The position numbers were made by a program, and so were the translations under genes. This document shows positions 1-6,533 of a DNA stretch of 6,817 nucleotides, piece after piece; position 1 is the stretch's first letter; each line of letters starts with the position of its first letter. The stretch lies in NCBI GenBank assembly GCA_019113125.1, contig DXIA01000137.1, positions 1-6,817 on the forward strand, read 5' to 3'. Below the pieces are notes generated by a model. That model was not told where the DNA came from. It worked only from the letters and a program-made list of their open reading frames with translations, and made no database searches. The stretch comes from Candidatus Pygmaiobacter gallistercoris. GTDB taxonomy: Bacteria; Bacillota; Clostridia; Oscillospirales; Ruminococcaceae.

Positions 1-373
1 CTTTGCGCTCCCCGCGGCAGCTGCGCTGATCGAGGAGCAGCTGCGTGAGGTCGGCAGGGAGACGGTCAGCGTCCGCCGCTGTGCGATTCCAAACGACCTG
101 CGCTCATCTGCGGGCGAGGCGGTACGGCTGAGTGTCGTTTCGCTGCGGCTGGACGCGGTGCTCGCGGCGCTACTGCACCAGAGCAGGGAGCATGCATCGG
201 AGCTTGTTCGCTCCGACCGGGTGCAGATTAACCATCGGCTCTGTGCCAGTGGTGCTGCCCCGCTCGAGGCGGGAGATCTCGTCACCGTTCGGGGAATCGG
301 CCGGTTCCGGATCGAGGAGATCGGCGGCCAGAGCAAAAAGGGGCGGGTTTTTGTGACCTGTATCAAATATTGA
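1..373 (+). CDS. ylmH: YlmH family S4-domain RNA-binding protein (3' end only)
   Basis: The C-terminal part of a gene that begins before the window; the first whole codon is at base 2, giving 123 residues before a TGA. From about visible residue 46 it carries an S4 RNA-binding fold (SLRLDAVLAALL, then SDRVQINHR), followed by the YlmH-type ending with GDLVTVRGIGRFRI and KKGRVFV. In Firmicutes YlmH sits just upstream of divIVA. It is linked to division in cocci, and in B. subtilis it is reported to act on the large ribosomal subunit in ribosome-associated quality control; that role is family knowledge and is not visible here. The stop is 15 bases before the divIVA ATG, so the two are probably co-transcribed. 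The call rests on the S4 domain, the ending and the position before divIVA. Other S4 proteins are possible but less likely given the synteny. Confidence 0.88.
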   Translation, partial: FALPAAAALIEEQLREVGRETVSVRRCAIPNDLRSSAGEAVRLSVVSLRLDAVLAALLHQSREHASELVRSDRVQINHRLCASGAAPLEAGDLVTVRGIGRFRIEEIGGQSKKGRVFVTCIKY

Positions 374-375
374 TT

Positions 376-382
376 GAGGTGG
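376..382 (+). promoter_or_regulatory. Ribosome binding site of divIVA
   Basis: GAGGTGG lies 6 bases before the ATG at 389. It starts just after the ylmH stop and decides the divIVA start: the in-frame TTG at 374 lies upstream of this site and would add five residues not expected for the family. Confidence 0.75.
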
Positions 383-388
383 TTTCCA

Positions 389-979
389 ATGTTGTCGTCC
401 GAAGAGATCAGATCGATAACCTTTGAGAGGTCGATGCGCGGCTATCGCACCGAGGATGTGGACGCATTTCTCGAGAAGATCGCCGCAGGGGTGGATCAGC
501 TGAACGCTGAGCGGGATGACCTGCAGAAAAAGTTGTACATTCTCGCGCAGAAGGTCGAGGAGTACCGCTCCGAGGAGGAGACCCTCAAGTCCGCGCTCCT
601 CAACGCGCAGCGGCTGGGGGAGAACGTCATTCACGAGGCCAAGATCAAGTCGGACGGCATGATCCGCGAGGCGACCGGAAAAGCGCAGCGGATTCTCGAG
701 GCGGCCGATCTCCGGGAGCGGGAGGAGAAGGACCGTCTTAGGGCGTTGGAGGCGGAGGTCACCGCCTTTAAGGGCAGTATTCTTGCCCTGTATCAGAAAC
801 ACATCGAGGCGCTCAGTGAACTTGATGGGACGGTGGAGAAGGTGCATATCTCCGTCTTTGGCGAGGAGCCTGCGCCCGAAACCGAGGAACAGAACGCAGC
901 AGCGGATGAGTCTGCAATCGAGTCATCTGAAACGCCGCAGGAGATGGCTGTCCCGGATGAAAACGAGGGACAGAACTGA
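389..979 (+). CDS. divIVA: DivIVA family cell-pole/septum protein
   Basis: A 196-residue protein that binds curved membrane at poles and septa and recruits division or polar-growth partners. Residues 5-31 form the conserved N-terminal membrane-binding module (EEIRSITFERSMRGYRTEDV, then DAFLEKI). B. subtilis DivIVA has Phe17-Arg18 at the membrane-inserting tip; here the pair is Met16-Arg17, so a hydrophobic residue is kept. Residues 33-75 and about 95-150 are rich in Glu, Lys, Leu and Ala and look like coiled coil, the expected multimerising region. The tail from about 157 to 196 is acidic, low in complexity and probably disordered. The ATG start is set by the GAGGTGG site 6 bases upstream. 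The gene lies between ylmH and ileS as in B. subtilis. No dedicated promoter was recognised, so it is probably read with ylmH. The length is in the usual range, somewhat longer than B. subtilis DivIVA because of the tail. Confidence 0.95.
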   Translation: MLSSEEIRSITFERSMRGYRTEDVDAFLEKIAAGVDQLNAERDDLQKKLYILAQKVEEYRSEEETLKSALLNAQRLGENVIHEAKIKSDGMIREATGKAQRILEAADLREREEKDRLRALEAEVTAFKGSILALYQKHIEALSELDGTVEKVHISVFGEEPAPETEEQNAAADESAIESSETPQEMAVPDENEGQN

Positions 980-1018
980 CGTTGTTTTCCGTGAAAGATC
1001 AAGAGATAAAGTATGAGT

Positions 1019-1026
1019 GAGGAGAG
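1019..1026 (+). promoter_or_regulatory. Ribosome binding site favouring the GTG start of ileS
   Basis: GAGGAGAG ends 7 bases before the GTG at 1034, and its GGAG core leaves a 9-base spacer. The upstream ATG at 1013 has only a weak GAGA-like stretch before it. If the ATG were the true start, this purine-rich motif would be coding sequence. Confidence 0.6.
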
Positions 1027-1033
1027 ATTACCA

Positions 1034-3823
1034 GTGCAGGAAGATTACAACAAGACGCTGAACCTGCCCGAGACGGCGTTCAGCATGCGCGCCGGTCTGC
1101 CGGTCAAGGAGCCGGCCATGGTGCAGCAGTGGCAGAAGGACGATCTGTACCACGAGATCCTCAAGAGCAACGAGGGAAAACCGCTCTATGTTCTGCATGA
1201 CGGCCCTCCGTATGCGAACGGCAAGATCCACATGGGCACCGCGATGAACAAGGTCCTCAAGGACATCATCGTCCGGTACAAGAACATGGCGGGGTTCTGC
1301 TCGCCCTATGTCCCGGGCTATGACACCCACGGTCTGCCCATCGAGCTCAAGGCGCTCGAGGCGGCAGGGGAGAACAAGGCGAACATCAGCCAGCTCGAGC
1401 TGCGCAAGGCCTGCCGCGATTTTGCGCTCAAGCATGTCGACATCATGTCCGAAGAGTTCCAGCGGCTGGGTGTTGTCGGCGATTTCGAGCACCCCTATCT
1501 GACCCTCGCGCCGGAGTTTGAGGCGATTCAGGTCAAGATCTTCGGCGAGATGGCGAAGAAGGGATACATCTACAAGGGTCTCAAGGCGGTTTACTGGTGC
1601 CCGACCGACAAGACCGCCCTCGCCGAGGCGGAGATCGAGTACAGCGACGACGAGTGCGACTCGATCTATGTCGCGTTCCAGGTCGTCAAGGACAACGGCA
1701 CCCTTGCACGGGTCGGCATCCCGATGGAGAAGACCCGGTTCGTGATCTGGACCACCACCACCTGGACCCTGCCGGCCAACCTCGCGATCTGCCTTGGCCC
1801 CGACTTCGATTACGTCTTTGTCAAGGTCGGCGATACTTATTATGTCATGGCCGAGGCGCTGGTGGAGTCCACCATGAAGGCCTGCGGCATCACCGACTAT
1901 GAGGTGCTCGACATCACCCTCAAGGGCAGCGAGTTTGAGCTGATGGAGGTCAAGCACCCCTTCCTCGACCGCAACTCCCTGCTCATCGTCGGCGACCATG
2001 TCACCCTCGACTCCGGCACCGGTTGCGTGCACACCGCACCCGGCCACGGCGTTGAGGACTTCGAGGTCTGCCAGAAACACTACCCGCAGATCCCGGTCAT
2101 CTGCCCGGTCGACGAGGCCGGCTATCTGACCGAGGAGGCGGGCCCCTTCAAGGGCCTCAATGTGTTGGGCGACGCCAACAAGGTCATCCTTGAGCACATC
2201 CGCAAGAGCGGCCATCTGCTCGGGGTGCAGCACATGACCCACCAGTATCCGCACTGCTGGCGCTGCCACAACCCGATCATCTTCCGCGCGACCGAACAGT
2301 GGTTCTGCAGTGTTGAGGCGTTCAAGGAGGAGACCTATAAGGCGATCCAGAACGTCAACTGGCTGCCGGCCTGGGGCCAGGAGCGGATCACCGGCATGGT
2401 GCGGGATCGCAACGACTGGTGCATCTCCCGTCAGCGGACCTGGGGTGTGCCGATCCCGGTCTTCTACTGCAAGAAGTGCGGCAAGTACCACATCACCGAG
2501 AGCTCGATCAACACTGTCGCCGAGCTCTTCAAAAAAGAGGGCAGCGACGCCTGGTACAAGTACTCGGCGGATGAGATCCTCCACGGAACTGAGAAGTGCT
2601 CCTGCGGCTGCACCGAGTTTGAGAAGGACCGCGACATCATGGATGTCTGGTTCGACTCCGGTTCCTCCCACATGGCGGTGCTCGAGACCCGTCCCGAGCT
2701 CTGCTGGCCCTGCGATCTCTACATCGAGGGCGGCGATCAGTACCGCGGCTGGTTCCAGTCCTCGCTGCTGACCAGCGTCGCGGTGCGGGGTGTCGCGCCC
2801 TACAAGAATGTCATCAGCTGCGGCTGGGTCGTCGACGGCCTGGGCCGTGCGATGCACAAGTCGCTGGGCAATGGCATCGCCCCCGAGGAGATCATCAAGG
2901 ACTACGGCGCCGATATCATCCGTCTGTGGGTTGCCTCTTCCGACTACCAGGTGGATGTGCGGATCAGCAAGGAGATTCTCAAGCAGCTTTCCGAGGCCTA
3001 CCGCAAGATCCGCAACACCGCCCGGTTTATCCTGGGCAACCTCAATGACTTTAACCCCGATACCGACCGGGTGGCCTGGGAGAATCTCGAGGATCTCGAC
3101 CGCTGGGCGCTGGCCTCGCTCGATCGCCTGATCACCGAGTGCCGTGCCGGCTATGATGCCTATGATTTCAGCAAGGTCTACCACGCGGTGCACAAGTTCT
3201 GCGTTGTGGATATGTCCAACTTCTATCTCGATGTCATCAAGGACCGGATGTATGTCAACAAGGCGGACAGCCAGAAACGCCGCGCTGCGCAGTCGGTCAT
3301 CTTCCAGGTGCTGGTCTCGCTGACCAAGCTGATCGCCCCGATCCTCGCCTTCACCTCGCAGGAGATCTGGGAGGCGATCCCCGCCTTCAGCGGCAAGCAG
3401 AAGTATGTCGCCTGTGAGGACATCGATCAGCCCGGCAGCTGGTCGCTGACCGATGATGAGTGGACCAAGTGGGATGAGATCATCAAGATCCGGGACGATG
3501 TGCGCAAGGCGCTGGAGGAGGCGCGCAACGCCAAGGTCATCGGCGCCTCGCTTGAGGCGGAGGTCCAGCTGAATTGCTCTGAGGAGCTCTATGTCTTTGC
3601 AAAGCCGCTGGAGGATCAGCTCGCGACCCTCTGCATCGTCTCGAAGGTGGTTGTTGCGCAGGGCGATGAGGGCCGCAAGGGTGACCTCGAGGGCCTCGCG
3701 GTGGCGGTCAGCCATGCCAAGGGTGAGAAGTGCGCCCGCTGCTGGATGTATACCGAGGATGTTGGCTCCGATCCGGAGCACCCGACCCTCTGTGCCCGCT
3801 GCGCCGCGATCCTCAACTCCTGA
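1034..3823 (+). CDS. ileS: Isoleucyl-tRNA synthetase (class I, with C-terminal zinc finger)
   Basis: Charges tRNA-Ile with isoleucine in the cytoplasm and edits mischarged valine. From the GTG start it has 929 residues, normal for bacterial IleRS. Numbering from this start: HIGH-type signature HMGT at 66-69, after DGPPYANG; CP1 editing domain with TTTTWTLPAN from 240 and GTGCVHTAPGHG from 328, with His333 and Asp342 in the conserved editing-site positions; WFDSGSSH and GDQYRGWF in the catalytic core; KMSKS position reading AMHKS at 606-610, followed by LGN; anticodon-binding domain after about 640; zinc-finger cysteines 900, 903, 920 and 923 at the C-terminus. A second Cys cluster (479, 482, 522, 524, 526) lies before WFDSG. 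I chose GTG over the ATG at 1013 because it has the better ribosome site and because MQEDYNKTLNLPETAFSMRA aligns with the E. coli start MSDYKSTLNLPETGFPMRG. No T-box leader fits in the 54 bases after divIVA, so ileS is probably expressed from upstream. Confidence 0.97.
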   Translation: MQEDYNKTLNLPETAFSMRAGLPVKEPAMVQQWQKDDLYHEILKSNEGKPLYVLHDGPPYANGKIHMGTAMNKVLKDIIVRYKNMAGFCSPYVPGYDTHGLPIELKALEAAGENKANISQLELRKACRDFALKHVDIMSEEFQRLGVVGDFEHPYLTLAPEFEAIQVKIFGEMAKKGYIYKGLKAVYWCPTDKTALAEAEIEYSDDECDSIYVAFQVVKDNGTLARVGIPMEKTRFVIWTTTTWTLPANLAICLGPDFDYVFVKVGDTYYVMAEALVESTMKACGITDYEVLDITLKGSEFELMEVKHPFLDRNSLLIVGDHVTLDSGTGCVHTAPGHGVEDFEVCQKHYPQIPVICPVDEAGYLTEEAGPFKGLNVLGDANKVILEHIRKSGHLLGVQHMTHQYPHCWRCHNPIIFRATEQWFCSVEAFKEETYKAIQNVNWLPAWGQERITGMVRDRNDWCISRQRTWGVPIPVFYCKKCGKYHITESSINTVAELFKKEGSDAWYKYSADEILHGTEKCSCGCTEFEKDRDIMDVWFDSGSSHMAVLETRPELCWPCDLYIEGGDQYRGWFQSSLLTSVAVRGVAPYKNVISCGWVVDGLGRAMHKSLGNGIAPEEIIKDYGADIIRLWVASSDYQVDVRISKEILKQLSEAYRKIRNTARFILGNLNDFNPDTDRVAWENLEDLDRWALASLDRLITECRAGYDAYDFSKVYHAVHKFCVVDMSNFYLDVIKDRMYVNKADSQKRRAAQSVIFQVLVSLTKLIAPILAFTSQEIWEAIPAFSGKQKYVACEDIDQPGSWSLTDDEWTKWDEIIKIRDDVRKALEEARNAKVIGASLEAEVQLNCSEELYVFAKPLEDQLATLCIVSKVVVAQGDEGRKGDLEGLAVAVSHAKGEKCARCWMYTEDVGSDPEHPTLCARCAAILNS

Positions 3824-3838
3824 ACTCTATTCCGATGA

Positions 3839-3870
3839 AAATAGCGGTGCAACCATCTGCACCGCTATTT
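3839..3870 (+). terminator. Perfect 13-bp hairpin after ileS, candidate Rho-independent terminator
   Basis: The arms AAATAGCGGTGCA (3839-3851) and TGCACCGCTATTT (3858-3870) pair perfectly around a 6-base loop, ACCATC. The stem has a GC core and an A/T outer end. It starts 15 bases after the ileS stop, which suits a terminator. What follows the stem (CTGCTACTGG) is not a proper T-run, so only the T's of the stem base serve, and termination may be partial. The symmetric A/T end means it could also act on the other strand. Since lspA follows with no promoter that I can recognise, attenuation or RNA 3'-end stabilisation are alternatives. Confidence 0.6.
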
Positions 3871-3878
3871 CTGCTACT

Positions 3879-3913
3879 GGCCAAAGCGGCCGCAAAAAAT
3901 CAGAATCGCCGCT
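3879..3913 (+). other. Two overlapping weak hairpins before lspA
   Basis: GGCC (3879-3882) can pair with GGCC (3888-3891) around AAAGC. AGCGGC (3885-3890) can instead pair with GCCGCT (3908-3913) around a 17-base A-rich loop. The two share bases 3888-3890 and cannot form together. Both stems are short, so this is a description of possible RNA structure and not evidence for a switch. The remainder of the 111-base ileS-lspA gap shows no further gene and no clear -35/-10 pair. Confidence 0.25.
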
Positions 3914-3934
3914 GTGCGATGAAAAGGAAAACAA

Positions 3935-4450
3935 ATGCTTGTAACAATCATCTCTATCTTGCTGCTGATCGGGCTGGATCAGCTCACAAAATTCTGGGCG
4001 GTTGCCGCCCTCGCGCCGGATGGGGTCGCGCCCTTCCTGCCCGGCATTATGGAGCTGCGATATGTCGAGAACGACGGGGCCGCTTTCAGTATGCTTGCCG
4101 ACCGGGAATGGGGCAGATGGTTTCTGATTGCTGTGACCTCGGTGGCGCTGCTGGCGGTGCTCTATCTGCTGTTCACCCGCACCCTGTCAAAGGCAAAGCT
4201 CTGTCAGGCCGCGCTGGTGCTCATCTTCGCCGGCGGGGCGGGCAACCTGATCGACCGGATCCGCACCGGCTATGTCGTGGATTTCTTCGCGACCACCTTC
4301 ATCGATTTTGCGGTCTTTAATGTCGCGGATTGCTTTATCACGGTCGGCTTTGCGCTGCTGATCCTCTATTTTATTCTCTCGGAACTGCACAGCCGCAAGG
4401 AGAAACAGGCAAAGACCGAAGAGAGGCGGGAAGGCGCAGATGAAAGATAA
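3935..4450 (+). CDS. lspA: Lipoprotein signal peptidase (signal peptidase II)
   Basis: A 171-residue inner-membrane aspartyl protease that cuts the signal peptide from prolipoproteins after Lgt adds diacylglycerol. It has four hydrophobic segments at about 3-19, 62-80, 90-106 and 131-149. Family motifs in order: LDQLTK (14-19), YVENDGAAFS (43-52), GGAGNLIDR (100-108) and FNVADCFITVG (128-138). The catalytic aspartates are Asp107 and Asp132. The C-terminal tail from about 150 is strongly charged and lies beyond the usual core. The ATG has AAAAGG at 3922-3927 with a 7-base spacer. The last 11 bases overlap the next gene, suggesting translational coupling. B. subtilis has ylyA (a DksA/TraR-like gene) between ileS and lspA; here only a hairpin-containing gap is present. 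Confidence 0.97.
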   Translation: MLVTIISILLLIGLDQLTKFWAVAALAPDGVAPFLPGIMELRYVENDGAAFSMLADREWGRWFLIAVTSVALLAVLYLLFTRTLSKAKLCQAALVLIFAGGAGNLIDRIRTGYVVDFFATTFIDFAVFNVADCFITVGFALLILYFILSELHSRKEKQAKTEERREGADER

Positions 4451-5372
4451 TCTGCAGCGGTTTACCGCACAGCCGGAACAGGAGGGCTGGCGAGTTGATC
4501 GGTTCCTCGCCGAACAGCTGGAAGACGCGACGAGAAGTGCGGTGCAGCAGCTGATCGCCGACGGACGGGTGCTGCTCAACGGCAGGCCCGCCCCCAAAAG
4601 CGCCCGGCTCAAGGTGGGGGATGAGGTTCTCTGTGATCGCCCCGCGCCGCGGGAGATTGAGGTGGTCGCCCAGCCCATTCCGCTCGAGATCTACTATGAG
4701 GACGAGGACCTGCTGGTGGTCAACAAGCCCAAGGGCATGGTGGTGCACCCCGCGCCCGGCAACAGCGACGGGACGCTGGTCAATGCGCTGCTCTACCACT
4801 GCAAGGGCAGCTTGTCCGGCATCGGTGGGGTGCTGCGCCCCGGCATCGTTCACCGGATCGACAAGGACACCAGCGGGCTGCTGGTGGTGGCGAAGAACGA
4901 TATGGCGCATCAGGGGCTGTCGGCACAGCTTGCGACCCACAGCATGACAAGGGTCTACCAGGCGGTGGTTTACGGCTCCTTTTCCCAGGATGCGGGGGAG
5001 GTGGACGCGCCGATCGGCCGCAGCGAAAAGGATCGCAAGAAGATGGCGGTCACGGCTAAGAACTCCAAGCCGGCGGTGACCGGGTATCGGGTAGTCACGC
5101 GGTACCGCGGGTTTACCCATCTCGAACTGCGGCTGAAAACCGGCAGAACCCATCAGATCCGGGTTCACATGGCAAGCATCGGGCACCCGGTCGCAGGGGA
5201 TCCGGTCTATGGGCCGCGGGCGGTGATCCGGGAGCTGGGCGGGCAGTGTCTGCACGCCGGGGTGCTGGGGTTTCTCCACCCGCGAACAGGGGAGTACCTC
5301 TCCTTCGAGGCACCACTGCCGGCCTATTTTACAGACTTTTTACATAAACTGCAAAAGGAAGAGACAAGATGA
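4440..5372 (+). CDS. rluD: RluD/YlyB-type 23S rRNA pseudouridine synthase
   Basis: A 310-residue RluA-family enzyme that isomerises uridines to pseudouridine in RNA. An S4 RNA-binding domain spans about 16-75 (WRVDRFLAEQL, then ADGRVLLNGRP). The catalytic domain follows with NKPKGMVVHPAPGN (95-108) and HRIDKDTSGLLVVAK (138-152), in which Asp141 is the catalytic aspartate by family comparison; TGRTHQIRVH and GHPVAGDPVYG complete the C-terminal part. Length and domain order fit RluD and B. subtilis YlyB, which also follows lspA directly. The exact target uridines cannot be read from the sequence; the RluD targets in helix 69 of 23S rRNA are known for E. coli only. The start overlaps lspA by 11 bases and has GGGAAGG at 4428-4434 with a 5-base spacer. 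The stop overlaps the next ATG as ATGA. Confidence 0.94.
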   Translation: MKDNLQRFTAQPEQEGWRVDRFLAEQLEDATRSAVQQLIADGRVLLNGRPAPKSARLKVGDEVLCDRPAPREIEVVAQPIPLEIYYEDEDLLVVNKPKGMVVHPAPGNSDGTLVNALLYHCKGSLSGIGGVLRPGIVHRIDKDTSGLLVVAKNDMAHQGLSAQLATHSMTRVYQAVVYGSFSQDAGEVDAPIGRSEKDRKKMAVTAKNSKPAVTGYRVVTRYRGFTHLELRLKTGRTHQIRVHMASIGHPVAGDPVYGPRAVIRELGGQCLHAGVLGFLHPRTGEYLSFEAPLPAYFTDFLHKLQKEETR

Positions 5373-6190
5373 AGAAACGCTTGCAGGATTTGCTGGTCGT
5401 CAGCGATCTCGACGGTACGCTGCTCACCGCGCCGGAGGGCCTGCCGGGCTGCAACGAGACGGTGATCCGCCTGTTTACGATGCTCGGCGGTCGCTTTACA
5501 ATTGCGAGCGGCAGAAGCCCGCTCTCGGTAAAAAATGCGCTCGGAAATCTGCCTTTGAGCGCTCCGGCCATTGTATTTAACGGCGGAATGCTATATGATT
5601 ACAACAAAGAGAAACCCTTCTGCGAGCATTTTCTCCCACGGCAGACCGCGCTCTCTGCGATCCATCTGCTGCGGGAGCAGGTCCCCGAGATCGGGGTGGA
5701 GATTTTCGCAAGCAACGGCAGAATGTATCAGCCCTTCTGCGGGGAGTATGTCAACCGCCACACGATACACGAGGGGCTGCCCTATGTCGTCGCGCCGCTT
5801 GAGGATATCCCTGGTGATTGGTACAAGGTGCTTTTCGGCGGATCGCCGGAGGAGATCTCCAAACTCGAGAAGTTTGCGACGGATCAACAGTGGGAGCACG
5901 GCTACTTTATCACGACCTCGCCGGTCTATCTCGAACTGATGCCGGAGGGGGTCAGCAAGGGCGCTGCGCTCAAAGAGCTCTGCCGCCAGATGGAGGTGGA
6001 CCGGGAGGACCTCTATGTGATCGGGGACTACTACAACGACCTGTCGATGCTGAAATTCAGCGGGCACCCGGTCGCGGTTGAAAATGCGGTTTTGCCGGTA
6101 AAGCGCGCCAGCGAGAAGACCGTGCTGCCCTGCAAGGACGGCGGCGTCGCCCAGTTGCTCTACGATCTGATTCGCCGTTATGGGGAATGA
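5369..6190 (+). CDS. Cof-type HAD-superfamily phosphatase
   Basis: A 273-residue haloacid dehalogenase-fold hydrolase of the Cof/IIB subfamily, presumably a Mg-dependent cytoplasmic sugar-phosphate or nucleotide phosphatase; the substrate cannot be predicted. Motif I is SDLDGTLL, with nucleophile Asp13 and acid/base Asp15. Motif II is IASGR, with Ser47. A C2-type cap fills about 70-190. Motif III is Lys197 in EGVSKGAAL, and motif IV is IGDYYNDLSML, with Asp220 and Asp224 binding Mg. All catalytic residues are present, so it should be active. The start overlaps the rluD stop in an ATGA junction, with AAAGGAA upstream at 5354-5360. The end overlaps the next gene by 11 bases. In B. subtilis pyrR and the pyr operon follow ylyB, so this gene marks where the conserved order ends. 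Confidence 0.9.
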   Translation: MKKRLQDLLVVSDLDGTLLTAPEGLPGCNETVIRLFTMLGGRFTIASGRSPLSVKNALGNLPLSAPAIVFNGGMLYDYNKEKPFCEHFLPRQTALSAIHLLREQVPEIGVEIFASNGRMYQPFCGEYVNRHTIHEGLPYVVAPLEDIPGDWYKVLFGGSPEEISKLEKFATDQQWEHGYFITTSPVYLELMPEGVSKGAALKELCRQMEVDREDLYVIGDYYNDLSMLKFSGHPVAVENAVLPVKRASEKTVLPCKDGGVAQLLYDLIRRYGE

Positions 6191-6530
6191 AAAGATCCGG
6201 ATCAGGCGGCTCTATGCCGGTTTTGCTGTGCTGGCCTGTCTTCTGCTGCTCGTTGCACTGCTGTACTATCCGCCGCTCTTTTCGTTCGGCTATACCCCTG
6301 CCGCGGCATCGGTTTCCCAGCCGCAGGTCGGCGTGGCCGAGAAGATCAATCTGAACACGGCGGATGCAGAGCAGCTGCAGACTCTACCGGGAATCGGCCC
6401 ATCCCGCGCTGAGGCGATCGTTGCCTACCGCCAGCAGCACGGCAGATTCACCTCGGTGGATCAGCTGCTCGAGGTCAAGGGCATTGGGGAGAAGATCCTT
6501 GCCGGGCTCGAGGATTATGTTATTGTGTGA
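6180..6530 (+). CDS. comEA: ComEA-like membrane-anchored helix-hairpin-helix DNA-binding protein
   Basis: A 116-residue protein: a short basic N-terminus, one hydrophobic segment at about 11-37, a brief linker, then a double helix-hairpin-helix domain at 54-116. The domain has the ComEA signature INLNTADAEQLQTLPGIGPS and a second hairpin VKGIGEKILAGLEDYV. In competent Gram-positives ComEA is a membrane-tethered receptor that binds double-stranded DNA outside the cell and passes it to ComEC. The usual N-terminal SLBB-type domain of longer ComEA proteins is absent, and no comEB or comEC is in view, so a competence role is inferred from the domain only. The ATG overlaps the end of the HAD gene by 11 bases and has no clear ribosome site, so initiation probably depends on coupling to that gene. 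A generic HhH protein is the alternative. Confidence 0.83.
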   Translation: MGNEKIRIRRLYAGFAVLACLLLLVALLYYPPLFSFGYTPAAASVSQPQVGVAEKINLNTADAEQLQTLPGIGPSRAEAIVAYRQQHGRFTSVDQLLEVKGIGEKILAGLEDYVIV

Positions 6531-6533
6531 GGA

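Noticed and set aside
170..847. A 225-codon open frame on the - strand opposite ylmH and divIVA
   Set aside because: It spans two real genes on the + strand, shows no family motif, and looks like another compositional shadow.
980..1033. Possible T-box leader for ileS
   Set aside because: Clostridial ileS genes often carry a T-box, but only 54 bases separate it from divIVA and no T-box sequence or specifier stem is present.
1028..3781. A 917-codon open frame on the - strand opposite ileS
   Set aside because: It mirrors ileS. High GC in third codon positions removes antisense stops, and the translation shows Leu/Asp/Val/Gly-rich low-complexity sequence with no recognisable domain. IleS on the + strand is unambiguous.
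3885..3892. GCGGCCGC (NotI site) as a sign of cloning or assembly artefact
   Set aside because: The 8-base palindrome is at 3886-3893 within native-looking intergenic sequence; such a site is expected by chance in GC-rich DNA and nothing vector-like flanks it.
3730..4320. A + strand frame crossing the ileS-lspA gap
   Set aside because: It reads through the terminator-like hairpin and overlaps both well-supported genes in another frame; its translation is Arg/Gly/Ala-rich with no motif. It is not a ylyA remnant that I can recognise.
4371..5279. A 302-codon open frame on the - strand opposite rluD
   Set aside because: Antisense shadow of the pseudouridine synthase gene with the same GC-driven lack of stops and no recognisable motif.
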